Assembly (NCBI GenBank): GCA_024277255.1
Contig: JAJRVQ010000134.1
Location: 62,001-126,000 of the forward strand
Reading direction: 5' to 3'
DNA length: 64,000 bases
Origin: Acidobacteriota bacterium
Lineage (GTDB): Bacteria; Acidobacteriota; Thermoanaerobaculia; Multivoradales; SZUA-115
Shown: positions 41,318 through 51,541 of the stretch, piece after piece
How positions within the stretch are numbered: position 1 is the stretch's first letter
Layout of the letters: each line of letters begins with the position of its first letter
The notes under the pieces: generated by a model
The model's input: only the letters and a program-made list of their open reading frames with translations
Databases searched by the model: none
Told to the model about the DNA's origin: nothing
Made by a program: the position numbers and the translations under genes

Positions 41318-42787
41318 TCAGTCTCGGCCGAAGATCGACTTCAGGAGGCCGCGTTTGGGGCCGCGCTCTTGGGTGAGCCGCTCCAGCGCTTCGCTGGCCG
41401 CCGGGTGATCGGAGCGCCGGATCAGGATACTCCGGTACGCCGCCCGGGCTCGCCCGAGATCACCGACCCGCTCGTAGAGTTCGGCCATCGCCATGCGGAT
41501 GTCCAAGGCTTCCGGATCGAGCTTCAGCGCCGTTCGGTAGCTATCGGTGGCATGCCGTAGCCACTTTGGGTTGCGTTCCTGCACCTTTGCCATCAGAGAG
41601 TAATACTCGGGCTGTTGTTCCAAGCGGACCGCTTCACGCAGGATCTCCAAGGCATAGTGGAATTCTTCCTGGTGGAAGAGTTCCTGGGCTCGCCGGTAGT
41701 TCTCGCGTGCCCGCTGGTGGCGCCGCTCTTCCTGCTCCTCCGAACTCTCAGTGCCCACCAAGCCGCCGGAGACCAGATCCCGGTCATACGAGGCACGTCG
41801 TTCGGGGTCGCTGAGTACCAGGTAAGACTCGGTGGCGCGTTCGAAGAGAAGGTACATGCCCTCCTCGCGGCCCGCCAGACCGAGCCTCTTGGCCTGCGAG
41901 GGGTGAACCAATCTGGCCAGCTGGCTGTAGGCACGGTGAATCTCGTCGCCTTCGCAGTTGGCATCCACATTCAGCAGGTCGTAGTGGCCCATCTCGCCTA
42001 GACGGCTCAACAGATCGGCCAGATGAGAACGATGTTCCTCCTCCGGGAGATCCACTCCATGGGTCTCAAGTTCCTGTTTGACCCGTTCGGAGAACCGTTC
42101 GAGCAACGGAAGAGTCACCAGTTCGCGATTGACCGTGGGCCGCGCTTCGCGCTCGATCATCCCCACGGCCTGCAGCCGGCTGAGGATCTCCAGCGTCTCT
42201 TCTCGTGCCAGGCCGGACATCTGCAGCAAGGCGGCGACGCTGCACGGCTGGGCGCGAATGCGATCGATGAGGAATGCCTCGCGCGGATCGAGCCCGACGG
42301 CGGCGGCGCCGGAGTCGGGATGCAGGGTCAAGGCTTCGGGGTGTGCCTGGGTAGACCAGCGGGCTTTCTCGCCCCCCAACCGGTCGAGCATCGCATCGGG
42401 CGACAGATCTTGCGTCGCACCGGCCATCACCACTTCTCTGGTCAGCAGCGGCCCGATCACATCGGGCGGCACCCCGGCTCTGCCGGGAGCAAAAGAGAAT
42501 CTCCCCTCTCGCCAACTACCGATGACACGAGCGAATCGTCCCATCAGCCTGCGCAGTTCGGTGCTCAGCCCATCCGACAACATCCCCTCTAACTGCTGAG
42601 CAATCGGATTCGACGGCGGTAGGTAGAGTTCCCCGTTGAGAAAGAACAGCCGCTTCTTCGTGCCATCATCCGGCGTGACTTCCAGGATACCGCTGCCGCG
42701 ATCCAAGTGGATCCGGCGTATGACCCGGTTGAGGTTCTCGGAAACCATGGTGCCCGAGAACCGGTGCGCTGCACTTCGTTTGGACAT
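41318..42787 (-). CDS. DUF4388-like + J-domain + TPR protein
   Basis: GILEVTPDDGTKKRLFFLNGELYLPPSN; NYDLLNVDANCEGDEIHRAYSQLARLVHPSQ J-like segment; C-terminal TPRs. Confidence 0.7.
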   Translation of the reverse strand: MSKRSAAHRFSGTMVSENLNRVIRRIHLDRGSGILEVTPDDGTKKRLFFLNGELYLPPSNPIAQQLEGMLSDGLSTELRRLMGRFARVIGSWREGRFSFAPGRAGVPPDVIGPLLTREVVMAGATQDLSPDAMLDRLGGEKARWSTQAHPEALTLHPDSGAAAVGLDPREAFLIDRIRAQPCSVAALLQMSGLAREETLEILSRLQAVGMIEREARPTVNRELVTLPLLERFSERVKQELETHGVDLPEEEHRSHLADLLSRLGEMGHYDLLNVDANCEGDEIHRAYSQLARLVHPSQAKRLGLAGREEGMYLLFERATESYLVLSDPERRASYDRDLVSGGLVGTESSEEQEERRHQRARENYRRAQELFHQEEFHYALEILREAVRLEQQPEYYSLMAKVQERNPKWLRHATDSYRTALKLDPEALDIRMAMAELYERVGDLGRARAAYRSILIRRSDHPAASEALERLTQERGPKRGLLKSIFGRD

Positions 42788-42914
42788 GCGGATATATTTT
42801 ACGTCTCCCGCCATTGCGGGTACAGCAGATTCTGCGCTTTCTCGATCAGTCTTGCCCGCCGCGCAGTCGTGTCACGACGGCAATATCTCGCCGCGACACA
42901 CGCTCAAAGTGTGG

Positions 42915-44747
42915 TCAAGGGGAGTTCTCAGCGGCGTCGGATGAGGCTAGATCGGCCGACCGCAGCTGTTCGAAGACCCGCGTCCCCATCGCGGGTCCGA
43001 GGACCTCCCGCAGCTCTTTGAGCGTCGCCTGTTTCACCCCCTCGACACTGCCGAATCTCTGCAACAACATCCGGCGCCGGCGCGGTCCGACACCGGCCAA
43101 GTCATCGAGACGACTCCCCAGGGTTGCTTTCTTGCGCCGCCGGCGGTGACGGTCGACGGCGAAACGGTGGGCCTCGTCGCGCACCTGCTGCAGCAGTTGA
43201 AGCCCAAGATCGGAACGCGGCAGCCGAAGGGGTTCCGGGCGCTCCGCCAGGTAGAGTTCCTCCTCGCGTTTAGCGAGACCGACGACCGGCGTCTCTTCGA
43301 CCCCAAGTTGGGTCAGCGCTTCGAGCGCCGCGTTGAGCTGACCGCGCCCGCCATCGATCAGGATCAGGTCCGGCATGGCACCAACCTCTTGCAGGCGCCG
43401 CCGGTAGTGCCGCTCCACCGCCTGACGCATCGACGCGAAGTCGTCCGGCCCGCTCATCCCCCGGATGTTGAAGCTGCGGTAATCCCTCTTGCGCATCCGC
43501 CCGCCTTCCCACACCACCATCGAGGCGACGGTATGCGCTCCCTGGAAGTTGGAGATGTCAAAGCCCTCGATGCGGGTGGGAGGCTGCGCCAGGTCGAGTT
43601 GGGTGGCCAGACTCTCGACCGCCGCCGTGTCTCGCGCCGTGGCGCGGAAACGGCGTTTGTAGGACAGGTCGGCATTGCGCATGGCGAGTTCGACCCGTTG
43701 CGCCTTGGTTCCTCGCGACGGCATGCGAAGGTAAACCCGCTCGCCCTTCTTCTCGCTCAACCAGGAGACGAGAGCTTCGTCGCCCTCGACCGGTTCCGGC
43801 AGGTGGATCTCCTTGGGGATGAACGAGGTTCGGTCATAGATCTGCGGCAGCACCTCGGAGAGCAGTCCGCGGGCGGAGACCTTGCCCACCCCCTCCCAGA
43901 ACAACTCCCGGCGATCGAGGACCTGGCCGCCGCGCATCACCAAGACCGTCGCCGCGGCGTTGCCACCCGCCACCTTGACGCCGTAGACATCGACATCCTC
44001 TCCGCCGACCGACGACATCTTGCGCCGCTGGCTGATTGCCTCCACCTCGTCGAGGGCGTCGCGCAACTGGCCCGCCCGTTCGTAGTCCAACTCCTCGGCG
44101 GCTGCCACCATGTCGCGGCGCAACTGCTTGCTCAGTTCCGCCCCGCGCCCCGAAAGAAAGAGGCGTGCTTGCGCCACCGCCTCGTCATAGGCCACTCGCG
44201 TGGTCAGCCCGTCGACGCACGGCCCCAAGCAACGGTGCATGTCGTAGTAGAGGCAGGCTCTGGGCAGCTTGCCGTCGATCTTGATGCGGCAGACCCGAAT
44301 GCCGAACAACTTCTGCACCAATTTGATCGCCTTGCGGGCCAACCCTCCGGGCAGGTAAGGACCGAAGTAGTCGGCGCCGTCGTTGACGATACGGCGGGTG
44401 AAGGCGATGCGCGGATAACTCTCGCGCAGGGTCAACTTGAGATAGGGATAGGTCTTGTCGTCCCGCAGCAAGATATTGAACCGCGGCCTACGCTGTTTGA
44501 TCCAGTTGTTCTCCAGCAGCAGCGCTTCGGCCTCGGAATCGGTCACCACCGTTTCCAGGTCGCAGGCTTCCTGAAGCATGGCAGCCAACCGCGGCTCTTG
44601 GTCGCGGCTGAGATAGCTCGCCGTGCGCTTGCGCAGCGACTTCGCCTTGCCGACGTACAAGGGCTTGCCCGTTGCATCCTTGAAGATGTAGATCCCCGCC
44701 CGGTCGGGAAGGTCGCGAATCCTCCGGACTACCCGTTCCTCAAGCAT
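42915..44747 (-). CDS. uvrC: Excinuclease ABC subunit C
   Basis: GIY-YIG N-terminus (DRAGIYIFKDATGKPLYVGKAKSLRKRTASYL), UVR and HhH domains. Confidence 0.97.
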   Translation of the reverse strand: MLEERVVRRIRDLPDRAGIYIFKDATGKPLYVGKAKSLRKRTASYLSRDQEPRLAAMLQEACDLETVVTDSEAEALLLENNWIKQRRPRFNILLRDDKTYPYLKLTLRESYPRIAFTRRIVNDGADYFGPYLPGGLARKAIKLVQKLFGIRVCRIKIDGKLPRACLYYDMHRCLGPCVDGLTTRVAYDEAVAQARLFLSGRGAELSKQLRRDMVAAAEELDYERAGQLRDALDEVEAISQRRKMSSVGGEDVDVYGVKVAGGNAAATVLVMRGGQVLDRRELFWEGVGKVSARGLLSEVLPQIYDRTSFIPKEIHLPEPVEGDEALVSWLSEKKGERVYLRMPSRGTKAQRVELAMRNADLSYKRRFRATARDTAAVESLATQLDLAQPPTRIEGFDISNFQGAHTVASMVVWEGGRMRKRDYRSFNIRGMSGPDDFASMRQAVERHYRRRLQEVGAMPDLILIDGGRGQLNAALEALTQLGVEETPVVGLAKREEELYLAERPEPLRLPRSDLGLQLLQQVRDEAHRFAVDRHRRRRKKATLGSRLDDLAGVGPRRRRMLLQRFGSVEGVKQATLKELREVLGPAMGTRVFEQLRSADLASSDAAENSP

Positions 44748-44753
44748 CAGCCA

Positions 44754-46757
44754 TCAGCCGGAGAAGATCTGTAGCTCTTTGAGCTCTTTGACCCGATCGC
44801 GCAGCAGTGCCGCCTGCTCGAATTCCAGACGCTTGGCCGAGGCGCGCATCTGCTTCTCCAGCCGCTGAATCCGCTTCGCCAAGGGCAAGTCGGGCTGGTC
44901 GTCGATCTCGAACTCGTCGCTCTCCTCCAGCGCCACCGGTCTGGCATAGAGATCCAGATTGGCCATCTGTACCAGCGGGCTGTGGATATCCTTGAGCACG
45001 GTCCGCGGTTCGATTCCGTGCTCCTCATTGTAGGCCGCCTGCTTGAACCGGCGGCGGCTGGTCTCGTCCATCGCCCGTCGCATCGAGTCGGTCACCCGGT
45101 CGGCGTAGAAGATGACGCGACCGTGGATATTGCGCGCCGCTCTACCCGAAGTCTGGATCAACGAGGTGGTGCTGCGCAGGAAGCCCTCTTTGTCGGCATC
45201 GAGGATCGCCACCAACGAGACTTCCGGCAAGTCGAGCCCTTCGCGCAACAAGTTGATCCCCACCAGCACATCAAACTCGCCGCGGCGCAGGTCGGTGATG
45301 ATCTCGACCCGTTCGAGGGTGTCGATGTCGCTGTGCATATAGCGCACGGCGAAGTCGATCTCGCTCAGGTACTGGCTCAGCTCCTCGGCCATCCGCTTGG
45401 TGAGGGTGGTGACCAGCACTCTCTCTCCCCGTGCGACCACCTCCCGGGCCTGTGCCACCAGGTCGTCGACCTGCCCCTGCGCCGGTCGCAGGTCGATCTC
45501 GGGATCGAGCAGACCTGTGGGACGAATCAGCTGCTCGACGAAGAGCCCCCCGGTGCGTTCCAGCTCCCACGCCGCCGGCGTCGCCGAAACGTAGATCCGC
45601 TGCCCGGCTCTCTCGTCCCACTCCTCGAAGGTGAGCGGCCGGTTGTCGAGCGCACTGGGCAGACGAAAACCGAAGTCGACCAGAGTCATCTTGCGCGACC
45701 GATCGCCGTGATACATACCGCGCACCTGTGGAATCGTCTGGTGGCATTCGTCGATCACAAACAGGGTATCGGGAGGCAGATAGTCGAGCAGCGTCGGCGG
45801 CGGCTCCCCCTCCTTGCCGCCGGTCAGATGGCGCGAGTAATTCTCGATCCCGTGGCAGAAGCCGAGTTCGCGCAACATTTCGAGATCGAACAGAGTCCGT
45901 TGCTCCAGCCGTTGCGCCTCCAGGAGCTTGCCCTCGGTTTCGAGCACCGCCAACCGCTCGGCCATCTCCGTTTCGATGGTGACGATCGCCTGCTTCAGCC
46001 GCTCCTCCGGCGTCACGTAGTGCGTTTTGGGAAAGATTCCGATCCGCTCGACCTCTTCGATCACCGATCCGCGCAGCGGATCGATGCGCACTACGCGCTC
46101 GATCTCGTCGCCGAAGTACTCCACCCGAACGCCCACGTCATCGTAGGCCGGATGGATCTCCAGAACGTCGCCACGAACGCGGAAGCTGCCGTGAAACAGA
46201 TCGAGCTGAGTGCGCTCGTACTGCATCCCTACCAGCCGCTTGAGCGCCACTTCCATGCCCTCGTCGTCACCGCGGGTGAAGAAGTGCAGCATTTGAAAGA
46301 ACGAGTCCGGCGAGCCGAGACCATAGATGCAGGAGACCGAAGCGACGATCAGGACATCTCGGCGCTCGAACAGAGACTTGGTCGCCCGCAGGCGGAGTCG
46401 GTCGATGGTCTCGTTGACCGAAGTTTCCTTCTCGATATAGGTGTCGCTCTGCGGCACGTAGGCTTCGGGCTGGTAGTAGTCGTAGTAGGAGACGAAGTAC
46501 TCCACGGCGTTGTGCGGGAAGAAGCTGCGGAACTCCTGGAAAAGTTGCGCCGCCAGCGTCTTGTTGTGTGACAAGACGAGCGTCGGCCGATTGATCTTCT
46601 CGATCAGCTTGGCGATGGTGAAGGTCTTTCCGGAGCCGGTGATACCGAGCAAGACCTGCTCCTTGTCGCCACGCTCGATGCCCTCGCTGAGCTGGCGAAT
46701 GGCCTCGGGCTGGTCGCCCTGCGGAGAAAAGGGCGAGACAATCTGGAAGTCAGCCAT
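44754..46757 (-). CDS. uvrB: Excinuclease ABC subunit B
   Basis: [20 protein letters not shown]...[10 protein letters not shown]...[13 protein letters not shown]. Confidence 0.98.
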   Translation of the reverse strand: MADFQIVSPFSPQGDQPEAIRQLSEGIERGDKEQVLLGITGSGKTFTIAKLIEKINRPTLVLSHNKTLAAQLFQEFRSFFPHNAVEYFVSYYDYYQPEAYVPQSDTYIEKETSVNETIDRLRLRATKSLFERRDVLIVASVSCIYGLGSPDSFFQMLHFFTRGDDEGMEVALKRLVGMQYERTQLDLFHGSFRVRGDVLEIHPAYDDVGVRVEYFGDEIERVVRIDPLRGSVIEEVERIGIFPKTHYVTPEERLKQAIVTIETEMAERLAVLETEGKLLEAQRLEQRTLFDLEMLRELGFCHGIENYSRHLTGGKEGEPPPTLLDYLPPDTLFVIDECHQTIPQVRGMYHGDRSRKMTLVDFGFRLPSALDNRPLTFEEWDERAGQRIYVSATPAAWELERTGGLFVEQLIRPTGLLDPEIDLRPAQGQVDDLVAQAREVVARGERVLVTTLTKRMAEELSQYLSEIDFAVRYMHSDIDTLERVEIITDLRRGEFDVLVGINLLREGLDLPEVSLVAILDADKEGFLRSTTSLIQTSGRAARNIHGRVIFYADRVTDSMRRAMDETSRRRFKQAAYNEEHGIEPRTVLKDIHSPLVQMANLDLYARPVALEESDEFEIDDQPDLPLAKRIQRLEKQMRASAKRLEFEQAALLRDRVKELKELQIFSG

Positions 46758-46821
46758 CCGCCCAGTTTACAGCCAGGAGCCGCCGGCAGGCACAGCACAA
46801 CGACCGGCAGAACAGAAAGAG

Positions 46822-47373
46822 CTACGCAGCCGCGTCCACCGCGGAGGTGAAGGGAGGGATCTCCTCGCTCGGTGGCGGCGGTTCGGTCTCCGGCGCCGGC
46901 ACCGGCTCGGGCGTGGCGGACGGTTGGCTCGCCGGCGCCGGCTCGACACCGGCCAGCGCCTCCAGATCGCGGCTCAGCGCAGCGGCGGCCTCACTGTCGA
47001 TCTCGCCGCCGGAGGCCAGGTTGCCGAACTGCCTCTGCACCGCGAGCAGCCTCTCCGGATCGAGTTCACCCGTTTCGGCCTGCTTGGCCGCCGCCTCGAA
47101 AGCGCTGAGCAGCCGCGATCGTTCCTCTTCACCCACCTCGTCGGACAGCCGTTCGACAATCGCCGGCGCGACGGTGCGGAAAGTCAAGGCGAGCAGTGAG
47201 CCGGCCTTGAAGGCGAAGACGACGAGTGCCGCCAGAAGGAGAATCGCTATCGCTCCCCCCATGAGCAGAAGCGGTTTTCCGCACCCAGCCTGAGCCGGCG
47301 GATCGAAAGGTGGTGGCGTCTGCGCCCCCGACGGCTGTGCATTGGGCAACGGATTGGCCCCAGTTTCATTCAC
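46822..47373 (-). CDS. Hypothetical single-pass membrane protein
   Basis: One TM (LLLMGGAIAILLLAALVVFAF), Pro/Glu-rich tail; upstream of uvrB. Confidence 0.55.
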   Translation of the reverse strand: MNETGANPLPNAQPSGAQTPPPFDPPAQAGCGKPLLLMGGAIAILLLAALVVFAFKAGSLLALTFRTVAPAIVERLSDEVGEEERSRLLSAFEAAAKQAETGELDPERLLAVQRQFGNLASGGEIDSEAAAALSRDLEALAGVEPAPASQPSATPEPVPAPETEPPPPSEEIPPFTSAVDAAA

Positions 47374-47455
47374 CTCGGCTTTCTACCATCGGCATGCAGC
47401 CGCCTGCAAGGCGACAGAACCGAAGGTAGCGGCGACTCGCCACTATAATCAGCCG

Positions 47456-49969
47456 GTGCAACACGATGAGACCAAGCCCAGTTCGCTGCCCGCCGCCCCC
47501 ACAACCAGTGATTCCTCAAGCCAGCCACGAGCGGTTGCCGTCTGGCCGGCGGGCGGAGGCCACCGCAAGCAGCGCTGGACACCGGCGCGGCGCAAGATGG
47601 TGCGCTGGTCGCTACCGCTACTGATCGCGGCGCTTCTCGGTTCCGCCCTCGGAGTCACCGTCGCCGCGACGATCAACATGCCGCAAGTCGATTCGGTCGC
47701 CGACTTCATGCCGGCGCGCATCACCGAGTTCTACACCGCCAACCACGAACCCTTCGCTTCGTACGCCCGGCAGCGGCGCATCATTTTGGCGGCGGACGAG
47801 ATCCCGCCCCTGCTGCGCGACGCGGTGATCGCGGTCGAAGACAGCAACTTCTACCAGCATGGCGGATTCGATGCTCCCAGCGTAGCCCGTGCCGTGCTGA
47901 GCAACTACTCGACAGGCCGGCGCAGCGAGGGTGCCTCGACCCTCACCATGCAGCTGGCGCGCAAGCTGTTCCTCACCAACGAGAAGAAATGGCGCCGCAA
48001 GATCAAAGAGACCTTCCTGGCCGTCGAGTTGGAGAAGAGCTTCAGCAAGGATCAGCTTCTCGCCCTCTACGTCAATCTAATGTTCATGGGTCACCGCCAG
48101 TACGGCATGGAGGCGGCGGCGAACTACTTCTTCGGCAAGTCGGTGGACGAGCTGACCCTGGCGCAGACGGCGACGCTGGCCGGGATTCCGCAAGACCCGA
48201 ACGACTTCAGTCCGTACAAGGATCCGGAGGCGGTGATCCAACGTCGCAACAAGGTGCTGCGCCGCATGCTCGACGAGGAGATGATCGACCAGGAGGAGTA
48301 TTCCGTGGCGCTGGCCGAGCCGCTCGAGCCCATTCCTCACCTGGCTCGCAATGAGCTGGGTGCCTATTTCTCCGAAGAGGTACGGCGTTATCTCGAGCAG
48401 ACCTACGGCACCGAGATGCTGCTCGAACGGGGCCTTCAAGTGTCGACCACCTTGGATGCGACCATCCAGCGCTGCGCCGAGAAGGCCGTGCGCAAGGGCC
48501 TTGTGCGGCTGGATCGGGCCAAAGGCTGGCGGGGCGCGATCGACCACCTCGACGGTTCACCGGAAGAGGCATCCCTGCCCTCGTGGAACGGCAGCGGAGC
48601 GCCCAGCGACGAGCGATGGTTCCGTGGTGTGGTTCTGGAGAGCCACCGCAACAACGCCCTGATCAAGATCGACGACGAAACCTATACCCTGGGCGCCAAG
48701 GGCATCCAGTGGACCCGCAAGCGGCAGCCCAAGAGTCTCCTCAAGCGTGGCGACGTGGCCTGGTTTCACCTCGAACAGGCCGCCGAGGATGAAGAGCCGA
48801 CCCTCTACCTCGACCAGGTTCCGAAACTGCAATCCGCCGTCATCGTCATCGAGTCGGCGACCGGCGCGGTGCGCGGCTTGGTCGGCGGCTGGGACTTCAG
48901 CCAGAACCAGTTCAACCGCGCCACGCAAGCGCGCCGCCAACCGGGTTCGGCCTTCAAGCTCTTCGTCTATGGTGCAGCGCTCGAGGCCGGATTCACTCCG
49001 GCCGATACTCTGTTCGACGGTCCGGTGCGCTTTCGTGGTGGCAGCAGCGAATTCGGCTACAAACCGCGCAACTACTATCCCGAGTACTACGGGATCCTCA
49101 CCCTGCGCCGCGCGCTCGAGCGGTCGATCAACGTCACCGCGGTCAAGTTGATGGATCTGGTCGGCGTCGAACGGGTGATCGACTTCGCCCGCCGAGCCGG
49201 CATCGAGTCCCCCCTACCGCCCTACACCAGCCTGGCTCTGGGCAGCGCCGATCTGATCCCGATGGAGCTGGCGGCGGCCTACGCATCGATCGCCAATCAG
49301 GGCACCTGGGTCGAGCCCTACTTCATCGAGAACGTCAGAACGCCCGAGGGCCGGCTTCTCGAAGCGCACGTGGCCAAGACCCAGACCGTCACCACCCCGG
49401 CGACGGCCTATGTCCTGACCCACATGTTGGAAGGCGTGGTCGATCGCGGTACGGCGAGGAAGGTGCGCGATATCGATCTCGACCTGGCTGGCAAGACCGG
49501 CACACCCAACATCTACACCGATGCCTGGTTCGTCGGTTTCACCCCTCGCTACACCATCCTCACCTGGGTCGGCTACGACCTGAAGAAGTCGATGGGGCGC
49601 GGCATGGGTGGCGATCGAGTCGCCCTTCCGATCTGGCGGGATGTCGTCGAGCAAGGGCTGGCCACCGGCTGGATCGAGAAAAAGGAGCGCTTCGCCGTAC
49701 CGAGCGGCGTTTCGTTGGCGCAAGTCGAGTTCTTTACCGGCCTGCTCCCCGGTCCGGGTGCCGAGACCCTGATCGAAGAGGCCTTCGTCGCCGGCACCGA
49801 GCCACAGCGCCAGTACGAGCCATTGATGGGCAAGGTCATGGAACTGCCCTGGTACCAGCAGCGCCCCTTCTATCTACCGAAAGAGCACGAGCGCATGCCC
49901 GAGGACTTCGAAGAGATCGAAAAGGAGCTGAAGGCGGCGGAGGAGGAGGCGCAGTCCACACCACCGTAG
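47456..49969 (+). CDS. Bifunctional penicillin-binding protein 1 (PBP1A/1B family)
   Basis: AVIAVEDSNFYQHGGFD (GT51), EGASTLTMQLARKLFL, RQPGSAFKLFVYGAAL and AGKTGTPN (transpeptidase). Confidence 0.95.
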   Translation: MQHDETKPSSLPAAPTTSDSSSQPRAVAVWPAGGGHRKQRWTPARRKMVRWSLPLLIAALLGSALGVTVAATINMPQVDSVADFMPARITEFYTANHEPFASYARQRRIILAADEIPPLLRDAVIAVEDSNFYQHGGFDAPSVARAVLSNYSTGRRSEGASTLTMQLARKLFLTNEKKWRRKIKETFLAVELEKSFSKDQLLALYVNLMFMGHRQYGMEAAANYFFGKSVDELTLAQTATLAGIPQDPNDFSPYKDPEAVIQRRNKVLRRMLDEEMIDQEEYSVALAEPLEPIPHLARNELGAYFSEEVRRYLEQTYGTEMLLERGLQVSTTLDATIQRCAEKAVRKGLVRLDRAKGWRGAIDHLDGSPEEASLPSWNGSGAPSDERWFRGVVLESHRNNALIKIDDETYTLGAKGIQWTRKRQPKSLLKRGDVAWFHLEQAAEDEEPTLYLDQVPKLQSAVIVIESATGAVRGLVGGWDFSQNQFNRATQARRQPGSAFKLFVYGAALEAGFTPADTLFDGPVRFRGGSSEFGYKPRNYYPEYYGILTLRRALERSINVTAVKLMDLVGVERVIDFARRAGIESPLPPYTSLALGSADLIPMELAAAYASIANQGTWVEPYFIENVRTPEGRLLEAHVAKTQTVTTPATAYVLTHMLEGVVDRGTARKVRDIDLDLAGKTGTPNIYTDAWFVGFTPRYTILTWVGYDLKKSMGRGMGGDRVALPIWRDVVEQGLATGWIEKKERFAVPSGVSLAQVEFFTGLLPGPGAETLIEEAFVAGTEPQRQYEPLMGKVMELPWYQQRPFYLPKEHERMPEDFEEIEKELKAAEEEAQSTPP

Positions 49970-49971
49970 CG

Positions 49972-51516
49972 CTATGGGCTGGCAGCAGATACGGGCGGGT
50001 CGCCGACGAGGCGGTGAAAGCGCGTCAGAGCGGTGAGCCAGCTGTCGAAGGTCACCTGCGCATCAATGCGTTGGCGGATCTGGCGAAGCAACTCCGGTCG
50101 CGAATCGGGCGACGCCTGGCGAACGGCCAAGAGCTGGTCCAGGAAGCGGTCGAAGCCACGCGCCAGAGCGAGGTCGGGCCGTCCGCTCGGAATCCGTGCG
50201 TCGATCGCCTCGACCTCGTGCAAGGCCAATCGACCACGTGCCGCGGCCTCCTTCGCCTCGGCCTCGCGACCCAGCCCGACAAGCGCCTCGCTGATGAGGG
50301 GCTGGGCGAAAGCCAACTCCAGCGGTCCCCGCGTGGCCAAAAGCTCGGCGCCGGCCAGGGCTTCGCGGTAGCGTCCTTTCCACAACAACAGCTCCAGCGG
50401 CGGCGTTTCATAGAAGGTGCCACGCCAACCGTCGAATGAAGTCTCGGCGGTCTCTTGCAGCAAACGACAGGCCTCATCGCGGCGCCCTAGCTGCCACTCG
50501 ACCTCGGCGAAGATACGCAGGTTGTGGCCGAAATGCCAGTCGAAGCGGCGCATCAACGCCACCGATTTGGGATCTGCCCAGCGCGCCCTGTGCAGGAGGT
50601 CGGTGCGGCGGAACCAAGGTTCAGACTCCTCCCATTTCCCCGCCCGGGCGAGGACGTGACCGACCATGTGAAGCGCATGCGGGGCGAGCGGGGCGCCCTT
50701 GGCGAAACTCTGAGCGTGCGGCAAGGCCCGATCGAGCTGGCCGAGATTCTCGTAAGCATGGGTCAGAAAATGGTGTGCGTCGAGCTGCTCAGGATTGGCC
50801 TGAATCGCCAGGCGAAACCAATTCGAAGCCTCTTCGCCACCGCCTTGGCCGCGGCCCGCGACCGTTGCCTCGGCGGCGACTCCGCGCAGGGTCAGGGCAT
50901 GAGAATCGTTGCCGGTCAACTGGAGCAGCTCGTCGATGCGCTGGCGATAGAGAAATTGCTCGCGCGACCGTTCCTGTGCGGGAGCGCACAGGGCGACCAA
51001 CTTTTGCCGGATCACCCGGCGCCAACCCTCGGCTACCGGCGAGCCACCCTCCTCGGCACCAAGCCTCTCCGCTGCGGTGAGGTGCTGATCCGCCTCGGCG
51101 AAGGCCTCCATTTCGAGGTAAGCGCGAGCCAGCCCGACGTGGGCCATCGCCAGCTTCTCGTCCGCCGCCAAGGCACGCCCAAAGGCATCGGCGGCGAACA
51201 ACCAATCATAGGCCGCGAGATGGCCGATTCCCTCGTCATACCAGCCTTGCGCCAGCGAGCTTTCGGTGTGCACCCGTTGGTGCAGGCGGGTGGTCTGAGG
51301 TGGTCGAGCCAGCTTGCGCCTCAGGTAGGCTCGAAGCGAGCTATCGAAAGGCGATGGAACCGCCGAGCAGATGGGTCCGAGCCGCTCGCCGGTGTCCGGT
51401 CGTGGATCGACCGACTCAGCGCGAGCGGTGGGTGGCGCAATCCATAGGGCGAAACCGAGAGCGGCCATCGCGGTGAACAGCGAGCGGAGGGAGGAACTCG
51501 TGCCGTAGCTCTTCAT
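49972..51516 (-). CDS. Exported tetratricopeptide-repeat protein
   Basis: Signal peptide-like N-terminus; TPR-like repeats (AMAHVGLARAYLEMEAFAEADQHLTAAERLG). Confidence 0.65.
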   Translation of the reverse strand: MKSYGTSSSLRSLFTAMAALGFALWIAPPTARAESVDPRPDTGERLGPICSAVPSPFDSSLRAYLRRKLARPPQTTRLHQRVHTESSLAQGWYDEGIGHLAAYDWLFAADAFGRALAADEKLAMAHVGLARAYLEMEAFAEADQHLTAAERLGAEEGGSPVAEGWRRVIRQKLVALCAPAQERSREQFLYRQRIDELLQLTGNDSHALTLRGVAAEATVAGRGQGGGEEASNWFRLAIQANPEQLDAHHFLTHAYENLGQLDRALPHAQSFAKGAPLAPHALHMVGHVLARAGKWEESEPWFRRTDLLHRARWADPKSVALMRRFDWHFGHNLRIFAEVEWQLGRRDEACRLLQETAETSFDGWRGTFYETPPLELLLWKGRYREALAGAELLATRGPLELAFAQPLISEALVGLGREAEAKEAAARGRLALHEVEAIDARIPSGRPDLALARGFDRFLDQLLAVRQASPDSRPELLRQIRQRIDAQVTFDSWLTALTRFHRLVGDPPVSAASP

Positions 51517-51541
51517 TCCGCAATTGTATTGCCTTAATGCC

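Noticed and set aside
43146-46571. Long plus-strand ORFs (542 aa and 529 aa) opposite uvrC and uvrB
   Set aside because: Antisense shadows of confidently identified genes in GC-rich DNA; no recognisable domain and His/Gln/Arg-rich composition
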